Shown here: piece by piece, positions 25,031 to 37,162 of the stretch
How positions within the stretch are numbered: the first letter of the stretch is position 1
Layout of the letters: the number at the start of each line of letters is the position of its first letter
DNA from: Pseudisothecium myosuroides
Lineage: Eukaryota; Streptophyta; Bryopsida; Hypnales; Lembophyllaceae
DNA: 64,000 bases
Assembly: GCA_951799445.1 (NCBI GenBank)
Contig: OX637294.1
Coordinates: 19,617,452 to 19,681,451 of the forward strand
Direction of reading: 5' to 3'
Notes under the pieces: generated by a model
Told to the model about the DNA's origin: nothing
The model's database searches: none
Seen by the model: only the letters and a program-made list of their open reading frames with translations
Position numbers and translations under genes: made by a program

Positions 25031-27578
25031 TGAGCCGGCTTCCAGGCTGTTGAGAAGCACTTGGCAAAGGACAAGGGCCAACTGGCTTTGGGGGGGAGGC
25101 GGGGGGGGGTTGAAGTTGTGTTGGGCGGTTGCCAGTGTAGAGCCCTGGCTGCATTGGAAAATCAGTTGCGTCAAGGGAAAAAATATCTGCTCTGGCCAAA
25201 TGTAAGGTAGTACACTGTACCCCCGGCCCTTCGTGGACTTCATTTGGGATCCTTGAAATCTTCAGGTTTGAAGATCTCATAATTTGATAGGACTTTCATG
25301 TCCAGGTAACGTAACTATACCTAAAAATGCACAAATAATAAGCAATTCAGCAGGGTTCCCATTACTTTATTGAAAAGCTTTTTGTGGGATCTTGTTGGGA
25401 GTCAATAGGGGATTTTAGAGTCTCTTAGAATGCATTTTTTGGGCACCGTATGAAGAAACTATGAATTTTCAAAGTGCTGAAAATAGGTGTTTCTAAAACT
25501 AATCATAGACTCTCGTGAATAGTGGGAGTGCATTTTAGGCGAGAATCTAGACCAATTGGTTTTAGAAAGTGGTCGAAATAACTAGTTTTCATTCTTGTAA
25601 TGGTTTCCAACTACACTCATTTTTCAAAGTAGCACTATTTTAGATCAAATGTCATATTTGATATTAAAATAATATCTAGGGCTCCGACACTCTCTGTACT
25701 ACCAATGACGCCCATCGAAGATTGAAAATTTTGGAGCTTTGTTTCTGTCTTAGAGACCTTGGTCGTGGAAATTAGCTTCCTAGGAAAACTATTTTTATTT
25801 GAATCGATTGCCAAGAGCAAAAGTTATGCCATGTAAGGCTCAAAATAGTTGAGCTCTAGCATTAAAAATTTAAAAAAAAAAAAAATGGAAATAAAATTTT
25901 AGCATGTTTACTTTTTATAGATTGTGTTTCTATTTGCCATATATGGAAAGGTTGATTTATTTCATTTGGATTAGTACCCTATGTGAAGGAATCGAATTCG
26001 GCATAAATTTAAGTCAGTTTTGTAAAAAGAAAAGGTGCGATATGTCATTTTGTGATTGGTATGAGGTGACATGGCCCCTTGTGAATCTAATGTGGAAATT
26101 TAATTTCAACACCTAAATATTAAAGCAACCTTCACGTACAATATTGTGAAAGTTATGGAACATCTTGTTTTGTGGACAACCATAGCATATTCTTGGAAAA
26201 TAACGTATTACATCCATTTTTTATTTAGTTTTAACAATTTAAAAAAATAAAAAATGCACAAGGTTTAGTTTGCTTGTTAAAACAATCTTACTTTTGGAAT
26301 TAGTATGCTTCACGAGTCTAACTTAAAACTGTTATCAATTTAGTTTTTCCTTCAATCTTGTACCTACTTCCACTTAACAATTTTTTGAGGAATGGAAATC
26401 AAATTTTTCCTTAGGAATATATATATTTTCAAATCTTCATTCAATTTTTCAATATAAATTATTTTAATTCAAAATTTGTAGTGCAAAAATTTTAAGTTAC
26501 AGGTATTCAAAGTCTTCTAATCTATTGTAGCGAGGTGCAAAATAACTTGGTTTCTTCTCTTCAAAGGCAAATATCTTGCAATCTACTTGTTCAAAGTTTC
26601 CAAAAAAAAATTCCACACATTTTCATACAAGTCTAATGGAAGATCCTATATATGTTTGGATATGCAAATAGTCAAATTTTTAGAAATTTTGCTCTTTGCA
26701 TCGAAAATGGGAATTTTGAGTGTTTTTTGATGATAAAATGGCCTTGGATTTCATGGGTGAAGAACACAACGGGATTTCTTTCCAAATGATTATAAATTGA
26801 TTATTTGTAATTTTTACACAAAAAGATGTTGAATATTTGTAACATTGCATGGCAATTTTCACACAATAATATTTTCAACTATAAATATTTTCAACTATAT
26901 TTTCAAGTGAACCTTCAATTGGGCATCATTAGTAGCGCGGAGATCATTACCATTAGCAATAAAACATTCTCACCATTGGCCATAAAATACAAAAAACAAA
27001 ACAAATTTATAAATAAATTTTCACCTTAAATAACTCTTCAACTTTCAAAGATTAAATTAAATTTTATTAAAACCATGCAATTGTGACCGTGAAAGGGTAC
27101 ACAAATTATTTGAAGCTAGCAATCGTGGTTGCACTTGTGTGGCTTCATTTATTGACTTTACATAACATTTTTAACCAACTAGAAGCATTCATTCCCCTTT
27201 GAGGAGGGATAACATCAGGAACTTCAAGGCATGTGAACATGGTGCCACAATGGTGCATTGAAATGCAATTAAGTTAATTTGGTGCCAACCTCTGTACCAA
27301 CCTAGTATGGATAAAATGACACTAAAATGACCTTTATGCGGCCTTTGGTGTCAAAATGGCACCAAAACAATTTGGCCCAACTTTTCTGATGAATGCCTTC
27401 CTAGATGCTTAGGAAAGACTTTAGTTATAATCTATAGAAAATGAATGGATGGCTTCGAAGTTGCAATGCTACTTTCATTGGATGAGTGGAAAGTTGCAAG
27501 AGAACCATTGGCTAATTGGAAAGGTGCCATGTTGGGTGGCTCCCACGGCTTCCTATAGAAGGAAAAAGGATCCCTTTA
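25031..27578. other. AT-rich gene-free stretch
   Basis: No supported gene. 26150-26750 resembles the interior of the TTAA-flanked element at 46399-47299 (shared text: TTGTACCTACTTC, CTTAACAATTTTTT, ATATCTTGCAATCT). It is probably an eroded copy of that family whose ends I could not find. Confidence 0.5.
25977..26141. mobile_element. TA-flanked MITE, CCCTACGTGAAGGTC family, copy 2
   Basis: The left end is CCCTATGTGAAGG. The right end, in reverse complement, is TTGTACGTGAAGG. TA borders both ends (25975-25976, 26142-26143). At 165 bp it is the same size as copy 1 and has matching internal blocks (CATAAATTTAAGT, GGTATGAGGTGACATG). Noncoding. Confidence 0.7.
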
Positions 27579-28318
27579 GGGTGGATGCAAGAAACACTTG
27601 TACTATTTTGCATCACACCTGTTGTGTTGATTTGGTTTTGGGCCATGACTTTTGCGTTTTGGCTTCAAATGACTCAAGATTTATAAGTAAGGTATTCATG
27701 ACTACTATACACCTTGTCTAATTTTTTTTAAACTTTCAAAAATAGTTCACTGTCCAAAAATAGCCCCCAATTTTATGTCACACTTGCCAATTTGGAGGTT
27801 TTTAGTACTCTATTTAGTACCCCAAAAAACGAATTTGGAGCTGAAATTTGGAGGGTATGGTCTTCTAGTAGACTTGTATCTATTGTCCAAAGGAATTCTA
27901 AAATTAATTCTTTGCATATGGTGTGGAAGTCCACAAAGTGCGTTTCTTTGTGTTTGTATTTTGTAACATGTAAAATATTATTTTGGAGTGTTTTTTTATG
28001 AATGACCATCTCCGTAGAATTCTTACAAATGGAAAATTTTCATTTTATATATTTACTTTTTTTTCCTATTTTTAACTAATTAAAACATCAAAATATCCAT
28101 TTTCTTGAGATTTGGCACTTTTCAAGTTCTTGTGCTTAGAGAATTTTTCTATGCATTTCCTTTGGTGGTTACTTTCATCTTAAAGGTGTATACATTGGCC
28201 ATATTTTTTTTATTTAAAAAAATATATTTTTCTCATTTTAAAGTACTCTAGAAAAAAAGGCATAAGTACAATAAAACGCAACAAAGGCATGAGCAATAGG
28301 TGTTTCTTGCATTCACCC
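27579..28318. mobile_element. 4-bp-TSD element, TGCAAGAAACACTTG family, copy 2
   Basis: The left end is GGGTGGATGCAAGAAACACT. The right end is the inverse, GGTGTTTCTTGCATTCACCC. Both are bordered by TTTA. The 740-bp interior aligns along its whole length with copy 3 at 45209-45941 (shared words include TACTATTTTGCATCACACC and GTGGAAGTCCACAAAGTGC). Open frames inside are short and not conserved between copies, so this is a nonautonomous element. Confidence 0.88.
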
Positions 28319-31300
28319 TTTAGCATTGGTCAACAATGTTATGTAGTCGTTTGGCTACTTGTTTCTTCACACCTAGTACATATTATATTTGTCAATACGT
28401 AAATATATGTCACCAAATATTGGTTAAACTAGTTCTGACTTACAATAAAGATTGTCACTAGAATTTTTGAAAATAGAAATTTGTATTGACACTAACTTTG
28501 CAAGTGACATTAGTTTTATAATCTCACTAATATGAAAAATTAGTGTACCAGTTTGTGATGTTAATCAATCTACTCTATGTTCGTGTAACATAGCTATTAG
28601 AAGTACCTCAATAAAATCTTTATCTAGCATGGTATAAGGCACCATCATATTTCTTTGTATAATGTTAATCAACCACATTTACACCTAAGATTGTAAAAAG
28701 GCCACAATGCTAAAAAAATGAATTGGTTGAGAACAAAGGAATGATTTACACCTAATAAAATGTGAATTATCAGATCCTAGCTAGTAATGCAAGGTGTGAA
28801 TTTGTATATTGTGGGTGTATTACCAACTCACTTATTTCCAAAAATTACATTGACATTCAGAAAATTAGCAGTTTTGGGACGATACAAACAATGATGATGG
28901 ATTTTTTTGGATGAATTATATGCATAATTAACTCTAGTCTTTGAACACAAAAGTTGAATTTAAAAATGCATTATACAATTGTAAAATATAAATTGTACAC
29001 ATTGCCCAATTCAACAAATATTTCATATACAAGGGCATTTAGATATAAAAGTGGTCTATTTGCAACCTATACTCTTTTTACCATGGCTAATGCAATCCCA
29101 TGCTCTCAATTCCACAAAACAAAACTCAAATTTTGTGAGAACCAACATCATTTGCATGTTTGTTAAATTGTTAATATTTTTAATTCTATAAATGTGAATT
29201 TACTTCAATTTTTGTATACAACAATCAAAAATGATGTATACCAACATGCTAAGGTACAAAAAAAAATTGGGAGTTTTAAGAAAAAATTGACAAAAGATAA
29301 AGTAAAGCCAAACTATGTTGAACAAAACCGAGTTTTTGACATAGCAAACTTTGGAATTAATTTTCTTTCAAATCACAACTAATTTTTTCTTCAAACTTCC
29401 ATGGTAATGTGTTGTATGTTGTGCTCTACAACTTTCATGTGTACTCTTTTGGGTTTTATCCATTGATGCTTATGGTATGGTTGTTTGAATGAAAACGTTT
29501 CACAAAAGTACTCGGTTTCGTCAGTCACTGTAAGTTTTTGACAAAGGTGATTATAAGATATGAGATGGATCTCATTATAAATGTAAGAGTTATTGTATTA
29601 TTGGTATTATTCAACACCAACATTTCAGCTCACTAAACTATTTATTTTAATCCAAAAAAATTAAACAAAATTTGAAGTATTCAATTTTCATTAGCAAGAT
29701 GAAACTTATGATGACTAGTTTTATTTTACAAGTAATTATGGAATTCCAATTCAAAAATGATACTAGAATTTATTTTCTGAATTCAAATTTCAACAAATTT
29801 TGAAAAAATTTAAATATATGGGGTAGAATTCTTATTACAACATTCTCACAATTTAGACCGACTATTTTCATTTCTATACTTAATTTATGAGTAGTTTAAT
29901 TTTTTTTCTTCATATAAAACCGCTTCATACTTATTATATTATTTAAAAATTGAATTTGAAGCATTTTTTAATTTTGTAGAATTTATATATTTCTTAATAA
30001 ACTTTTGAAAAATAAAATTTAAACATTAGGGAAGAGAGGTAAAAAAACTTGTTTTTAAAATTCAAGCACAAAAATCTTGCAATTGGTGAGGTTTAAAAAT
30101 TTGAAAATTTAGAAGAATATCCTTTAATAAGTAAACCATAAGCTCTTATGGTTAGATCTTTCAAAAATAAAATTATATATAGTTTTTTTGCATTGATTTG
30201 GAAAAAAGTGATAAAAAAATAATTTTTGGCCATGGCTTTTTTATATAGGTTTTAGTTCAAGTGGAATTTCCAATGGAGATTATAATAAACCCAAGAAGAC
30301 GACAAGGAATAGGAACTTCCAAGCTTTATGAATTTTGCCCATGTTTGAGGGCAAACGACTTTATCCACCTTTATAAGGAATTTTCTAAAAGAAACTAAAC
30401 TTTCTACTAAAGTAATTAATACTAGAAGAAAAACACTCTATTTGAGGCTTTTATCTTTGCCTTGAAATATAAATGATTTCTACCACAACTAAGGCAATAC
30501 TTCGGGCTATTTGTATTAATATTTCCTTCAACTACCTATAGTAATTTTTTCTTAATTTTTTCACTAAAACTTTTTATGAATGGACTTATTTGCTTTTACT
30601 TTTTGGTTGTATAGTACGTTAAATATCGCCTTAAATGTCACTTTTTGACAAAGTGGTTTTCTTTTAGAGTAAGCCGCTCCACTATGATGAACAAATGGTT
30701 CTCTACTTTTCATGAATATTCATATTAAATTTAATAAACTTTTAAAGTTTACTTTAAGTTGATTAATATTGTATGAAAATGAATACTTTGGTCCATGTGG
30801 GCATTAATCCCTAAAGGACTGAATGACCTTTGAACATAAGAAGGTGATCTTAGGTAGGTATATATGAAGTCATTTTTAACGGATGTTCTTCACATTTTAA
30901 TAGAAGGTGTGGGAATATAATTTTTTTTCCAATCAATTGCTTAAAAAAAAATCCAAGAGCACTCACCGGAGATCAAACTAATGTATAAAACCTCCGTTTT
31001 CTATACAAAATGCTAAAAATGAACATCTGCACTTTTATCTTATACAAAAGCATTATTTGTCATCTATTGAACACTTAGTGTTTGTGGCATCTGCTCTTAG
31101 AGTTAAGCATCCTTCTGAGATTAACACATATAGTTGGAGAAATTACTACCGACAACTCATTCCTTAAATTTTGGTGTAACCCTACTTGACTCAAATCTAA
31201 TTTGGATTATTTCACTATGTCTTTAACATGCGGTGGTAACATACTGGAATCAAAATTGAGTTTGGAGAAGGGTTACTTATGGATTTGATTTTGTACAAAT

Positions 31301-31976
31301 CAACCACCAAAGTCAGTTTTGGAAAAGGCAGTTATTGCCTCTTTTGAGCATATTATGAGAGAATGTGAATTTTAGAGTAAAACACAAATCATTTTCAAAA
31401 GGGGTACACATGGCATTCAACCATTGGTAGTTGAACTTTTCCAAAAAATGTGGAAGGGGATATGCGTGTCATTTTGCCATTGGTTGAAAATTTGACATTG
31501 AAAAATAGTGTAACATCTCCCCAATCCCATACTTGTATTTCTGTGACATGTGCTTCACCTGCAAACAATATGAGATAATTACTTGTATGGCTGTATATAT
31601 ACATATATATATCCCATATGTATTCCATGCATATTTCACATGCCATACATACTTTGTATTCCGTATCGTATTGTATATGTATCCATATCACAAAGAATCA
31701 ACAGTCACAATATTTCTCACAGCCGAGATTGGCTAAGATCGGACGGCTCACGTTTTTTTTATCACCCACCTATAGTGTTGGGGGGGAGGTAATTTTTTCT
31801 TCAAATGAATGGACGGCCTACATTTTTTGGCAACGGGGGTGGGGGTTTAGTTTTTTGAGGTAGCAAAGGTGCTGCCTCTTTCCGCCTCATTGTCATTGTC
31901 CTTGTCATTGAACTTTGCCATATGTTAACTCCTATGCTTGCCACAACCAAGACCAAGTAAGTTATACCCTAAATGA
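28319..31976. other. AT-rich gene-free stretch
   Basis: No gene is supported; short frames are typical of AT-rich noncoding DNA. A TA-rich microsatellite (GTATATATACATATATATA) lies at about 31592-31612. 31735-31830 has two diverged copies of a GGACGGC(C)TAC(A)TTTTTT motif. Confidence 0.55.
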
Positions 31977-32167
31977 AGGTCAGATTCAGACATAAATTAA
32001 GTATTTTTTGGGATGTCTGAATTTTAAAAAATATTACAAGTGAAATTTTTGGAAGATTACACGTGAATTTTTGGAATATCCTAGAATATACCACCTGCCA
32101 AATCCATCTGCGCGCCAAAAGTAAAGTTTTCCGGCACTCAGGTGTCGGATCAGACCTTCACGTACAA
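31977..32167. mobile_element. TA-flanked MITE, CCCTACGTGAAGGTC family, copy 3
   Basis: The left end is CCCTAAATGAAGGTCAGA. The right end, in reverse complement, is TTGTACGTGAAGGTCTGA. TA flanks both sides. It is 191 bp, longer than the other two copies because of internal divergence. The insert near the right end contains GCGCGCCAAAA, an E2F-like motif absent from copies 1 and 2. It lies about 750 bp upstream of the PSF1 start codon. Confidence 0.7.
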
Positions 32168-32396
32168 TAATCAAGTTGGAAAAAATTCTACTGCAATTGT
32201 AATTCTCCCTATCGTGAAACTAATAGAGTTTTTTTCCATTGATAAATAACACATTGTCTCTTATAACAAAAATATTACATTGATTAAATTGAAATTTCAA
32301 TATAGTTTGAAGGGCTAAATTAAACTCAGAAACAAAGTTTGACTATCTGACAATGGAACTCATCCTTTTAGGGCTTTCCAGTTTCCTTGAAAGGCA

Positions 32397-32513
32397 TCAG
32401 AGGAGATTTGGGCTTTTAAGAGCCCGTGAGTTCCCGGACTATGGAAACTCTGCAAGACTGTTGGGACGCTGCCGCATGGCTAGTTTGACGTGGCCAAGTG
32501 ACTGCCACATCAT

Positions 32514-32548
<35 letters not shown>

Positions 32549-32676
32549 ATTCTTTTAACATTTAATAATATATATTTTTTTTTTGTAATAATTTTTTTTT
32601 TTTGACAACAGGGATTGGTTTCCAGCATTGGGAACAGCCCTGAAACGGTCTTCCAGAGGCTCAGATCTCCTCTAAT
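32397..32676. mobile_element. MITE in the PSF1 promoter, relative of 8358-8614
   Basis: The left end CAGAGGAGATTTGGGC is inverted at the right end (TAGAGGAGATCTGAGC in reverse complement). The middle is a long poly-T/TTTTTA tract preceded by TGACGTGGC. Its right end, about 240 bp upstream of the PSF1 ATG, shares CCGTTTCAGGG(C/T)(C/T)GTTCCC with the element at 8358. The target duplication is unclear. Confidence 0.55.
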
Positions 32677-32738
32677 GATTATCCCTCCAGAATCCAGATC
32701 CAGGGAGGGCCAGTTAAGCATCTTGGAAGTCGTCGTGG

Positions 32739-32780
32739 CACCGCCACGTCAGTAATCCGAGGACGTGGACCTGCCCTCGT
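32739..32780. promoter_or_regulatory. ACGT-core motifs upstream of PSF1
   Basis: GCCACGTCAG (TGACGTGG on the other strand) and GGACGTGGAC occur within 30 bp, about 150-180 bp upstream of the PSF1 ATG. ACGT cores are binding sites for plant bZIP proteins. Function here is inferred only from sequence. Confidence 0.4.
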
Positions 32781-32797
32781 GGCACGACCCCACCTAA

Positions 32798-32806
32798 TTT
32801 CCCGCC
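32798..32806. promoter_or_regulatory. E2F site upstream of PSF1
   Basis: TTTCCCGCC, a canonical E2F/DP recognition sequence, lies 112 bp upstream of the PSF1 start codon. E2F control of GINS and other replication genes at G1/S is well established in plants and animals, so this is the expected site in the expected place. A weaker TTTCGCC follows at about 32827. Confidence 0.7.
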
Positions 32807-32917
32807 ATAATTCCCCCGAGGTCTCATTTCGCCATTCCACAGAACAGGCTCCCGATACACACAAACTCTTGTTGTGCTTCCTGGTGGAATCGGACCAAGG
32901 ATTCAGTTAGTCGCACC

Positions 32918-35900
32918 ATGTATGGAAGGACGGCAGCCCAACTGGTCCGCGAGGTTAACAATGACGACAACCACATTCGCCGCTTCAATGTACTCACACA
33001 ACACCCTTTCTTGTAATCAATTCATTCTTTTCTTCTTTTTTTTACTTCTGTGGATTTTTCTCGGAGATTCCGTGAGCTTAATGAATCGTTTGCTGTCTTT
33101 CGTTATATTTGGAATCGTAGCCTTAAGGGATGCACTGCCAACAATTGGTTTTACAGCGATGTCTTTGCTCGAGTATGAACTGACCTTTTTCACCCTGACC
33201 TCTTTAATCTGAATCTGAATGCGTATGTTCCCCCCCAAATGACTATCATTTAGTTTGGATGTGTGGGAATTGTGCTAGAGTCGGTGATAGTGTAAATAAT
33301 GTACAGGATGTTCTAGAATGCTGTTTCAGAGAAGGTCTTATTATAGGGGGTGGAGTGTAGTTGACATGGGATTTTCTGGGATGTTGAGTTGTTGAGGTTT
33401 TTGTATCCTGCTAGTTATTGATTGGGTTGGTATGGAGATGTTTCTGGGTCACTTGATAGTCGCGAGATTTTGACATGTGAGGTTCGATTTCTGGTGGTCC
33501 ATGGTTAGGGTTTAGGGCTTTATTTTGTTGAAGGGCAAAATTCTGGCTTGTTCAACGCTGAAGATTGTTACCTGCATGTGAGGATGACAAATGTGGTGGG
33601 ATTGTGATTTGCAGTATGATTTGTTCGACAAGGTCATTGCGGAAATTCAAGAACACTTCCAGCAAGTGACGTCAATCATGGAGTGAGTATTTGGGTCTCT
33701 ATGTGCATTGTATTTAGATTCTAGGCTTTCGTAATGTTGTACGGAAATCTGGACTTAAGTGTTTCCATTATTTTGTCCTTTTTATTTGGGGGTTTGAGTT
33801 GTCATTGGATTGGTACTTTGCTCAATCTGTTTCCGATTCTTGATGTCGAATTGCACATGATGTTGGTGCAAATTTTAGGTTTGTTATCTCAAGTTTAGAC
33901 CTATGCAATCTAAAGCGGCCCTGAGCAGTTCAGTAATTATCCTGACGAGAAGTTCTGGCATTCATGGATACGGAACGTTGCCACAGAAAAATGCAGGAAG
34001 ACAATGAGGGTAGGGAGATAACGCCAGCAGATGAAAATTACAATGGAGCTCTCATTCATCATCAAAGTATCCTTCGAAACAAGCGATGCCTCTTGGCTTA
34101 CATGTACGAAACGCTTTTCACGCCGTGTTAGTCTGTTGTGTCAAGCAACATTTAGCAGTTTTAATTTAACTGTACTGTGTCACGTTCTGTGGAACTGTTT
34201 ACTTAGATGATTATCGAGACATGTAACTTGTGGTTCTAACACTGGATTGAGGAATTCTATCTAGAATAGTAATAATTCTAGAGGGCTAGTTTGTATCACA
34301 GAGGGCCGGGAGTAGAAAACCCAACGTACCAAAGGGTTTCTTCCCTCCGTTGATCCCAGCTTCAGGTTGCTGTTTGAAGGCCCTCGTATAACATAAATTC
34401 CACGAAGTGGAGCGAGTAGGTTTTTGTGATAAAGCTAGAATGACTATTTAACTTAGGGTCTAATGAGAATTTAACAATTTTTTATTATTGTCTCCTAGGG
34501 GTTGATGTCATTGACCTTTGATTTCTGTAGATACACTAGGATCCTCTATACTTCGGGTAGGACTTCATCACCTTCAATGCGCCATTGATCGCCGGGTCTG
34601 CACAGTGGATCCTCTATACTGCTCCTGTCCCAATCTAGAAATTATGACATACAAACTGTGCAAAGGGCAGTTACTGCAATAATCACTCATTGCATATATT
34701 TTCCACATTTGTTTAAACATTTGGTTGTTCATGTTAGGTTCTAAGGATTCTGGAGTTCCTTTGTTGACCAGGTATCACCGAGCGAATAGGTTGCAGGGCC
34801 TTAGATGGCAGCTGGGCGCCGTACTTCCAGAGGATGTGAGAGGGCTCCTGCATCCATCCGAGAAGGAATTTGTGAAAAGCTACTCTGAAGCCTTGAGCTC
34901 TTACATGACAAAATTGGACATTGATCTCACAGTGGTAAGCTCACCTCACGAGAGTTCCCCACAACAGTGTTTGGGGGGTTTCAGAACAGATTTTAGAACA
35001 CTGTAGAAGACTCGTTTTAATATACTGCTCTCATTTTAAAATGTATTAGAACAGTATTAGAACACTTTCTCAGTATTACATTGTTGTAACACATTTTTCT
35101 TCTTAGTGTAATTCCTGCGCTTATTCCATATTTTTCCATGTTGTTCCATGTTTTATTCTGTTCTGTTTTAGTGTTTTAAAACCTGTTCTTGTTCTTCGTA
35201 ACCTGGCACCCCACTAGCGACTACGGTCTGTGATGCATTAACAATATGCAGTTGAGCAGCTTCGTTGACAGCCCACTTGGATTGAACTGGTTGAGGTGTC
35301 GTTTCTGTTTAGGATATGACACCACCGAAGGACCCTTACATTCAAATAAGAGTATTGGACGACATCGGAGAGGTTCTGTTGGGCGACCAATCCACATCTC
35401 TGTTGCGCAACTCCATCCATTTTGTCAAGCGAAGCGAAGCCGAGACACTTATTTCTCAGGTACTTTGACATAAACCCTTTCCTGTTGCTTTCATTGCCAC
35501 ATGGGGCAGTGCGATTGGAAAACAGGAGTCTTACTCTGATTCTGCCTGTGCTCCTAGAGGGCTGTCGATCTTCACCCAAGATCAAACGGTTATGATATAG
35601 TCCGAAAGAGAGGATTATATCGAATCAATCTCCCAACCGTCGACCACTTATGCTGTGCATATTTGAATGTACTTATGCGAGTTTCTAGATACTTATTACC
35701 ATAGCCTTTACAGAATCTGGTATTCTAGGTGCAAGCATCGTCTTGTCTAAGCTCACAAGTGTTCCATTTGGTTCATGAATGCTTGTCATTGTACTGCTCG
35801 AGTCTTTCCCTTCAACTGTAGAAAAAGGTACGGGTTTACTGAAATTCCGTAGTCAACTATATAGAAGCTTTCCTTCAAATCCCTTCTCCACACTCTTACT

Positions 35901-35958
35901 GACTGCACATGTGGAATCTTACATTATTCAGGGCCTGTTGGAGGAGTTTACAGGGTGA
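32918..35958 (+). CDS. PSF1: GINS complex subunit PSF1 (GINS1)
   Basis: Six exons: 32918-32989, 33615-33682, 33987-34103, 34772-34934, 35313-35459, 35932-35958. All are GT-AG with matching phases and give 197 aa, the normal PSF1 length. The N-terminus MYGRTAAQLVRE is the PSF1 signature start. The A-domain helices carry EKMQED and the most conserved block ALIHHQSILRNKRCLLAYMY (residues 68-87). The B-domain holds PPKDPYIQIRVLDDIGE and IHFVKRSEAE, and the chain ends GLLEEFTG, as in plant homologues. PSF1 assembles with PSF2, PSF3 and SLD5 into GINS, which joins CDC45 and MCM2-7 as the replicative helicase in the nucleus. An alternative acceptor at 33997 was rejected because it puts a stop in frame; 33987 restores the conserved KMQ. 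The upstream E2F site fits S-phase expression. Confidence 0.93.
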
Positions 35959-37162
35959 CCCAAGGAATCTGCTTTCGCAAAACCTGTATGCACTTCTAAT
36001 TCCTTCGGGCAACAGATTCGTGGCCCCCATTGCAAGGTCTGGTTGAAGCAAGCTCTAGCGCTGTCCACTTTCTGAAGCTGACAGAAATCTCTCAAGTCTC
36101 AACAGAAGGAAACGATGTCGTGCAGAAATACTTGCTACCCCAGCACAGCAGCGGACCTGCCTCCACGTCTTCTGAATCATGCATGGTGGGTCGCGCACCA
36201 CAATTGGCCTCCACATCGTTAATATTTCTAGGCACATCATGCGTGGTTTCCTACTGAGAATTTCATATTGTTCGAGTTGGTTTTGCGATCAAGGTAGATG
36301 ACGGATCTCTTGAAGGTCAAGTTACAACTGATTGCCAAGATGTTAGCGTTATCCTGGCACTTGGAAGCTTGGATTTCTGACATTCAATCACTGCTATTGG
36401 CTGATAACCTTGCTGAGTTTTGCAGTAACATTACGCCTCACAATTCTCTGTTTGAAGTTGTGTCTCACGGTTTACTGAGGGATGGATTATCCAGCTGTGC
36501 TACGGTACATTACTAGGCACCACGATTACGTTATGTATGCTGGTGTTTGACATCCTAAATTGTATACTTAGGCACACTGAGAATATATTCTATCACACTG
36601 CACGTAGAAAGTGAAAACTGGACAAGAAAGCTCAATGTATTTAATGTTGTAGACACCAGACGACGTCCAATCATCCGCTCCATTGCTTGAACAATGTCTA
36701 CCGTATACTGGAGCGGTGCAGTAGCAGCGAAATTCTTATTACAAGAACCTGGAAGAATTACAGTTATCAATATCCATAGATGTGCTATCGAGTGTGGCAA
36801 ATTACATCAGCTCATGGTGCTTGTCTTCTGGGAAGCCGGCATGACTCCGGTTCGTTTCTTCTAGGCTTGCTAATCTTTGCCCACAGGGTTGGGTACAAAG
36901 CCTAGAACGGCTAGAAGTACTGTAAAGAAGAAGTCTTGGAAGGCATCTTACGTCAACTTAGTGGTATGGTGGCTGGGATGTTCGGATTCTCATGTGGGCG
37001 GAGTCGTTAATGGACTTCGTGCAGATATGCTATGTACAATCTGTTGCAACACTGCTCTGTGAGGTCCTGAAGCAGAGTACAAAAAAATTAATTATCAACA
37101 GTTGATGAACTCCCGTCCTCTCCATTGGGGTTCATAAATTGGATGGAGGTTGCCGTTTTGAA
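35959..37162. other. Intergenic region between convergent PSF1 and phosphatase genes
   Basis: Probably contains both 3'UTRs. Short frames at 36030-36257 and 36298-36516 have no recognisable domain and no splice continuity with neighbours. I see no further gene. Confidence 0.55.

Noticed and set aside
24831..25280. 149-codon minus-strand Pro/His/Thr-rich frame
   Set aside because: Translation of GGATG-type simple repeats; composition bias explains the open frame.
33987..33997. Acceptor at 33997 for PSF1 exon 3
   Set aside because: It puts a stop codon in frame. The acceptor at 33987 keeps phase and restores the conserved KMQ motif.
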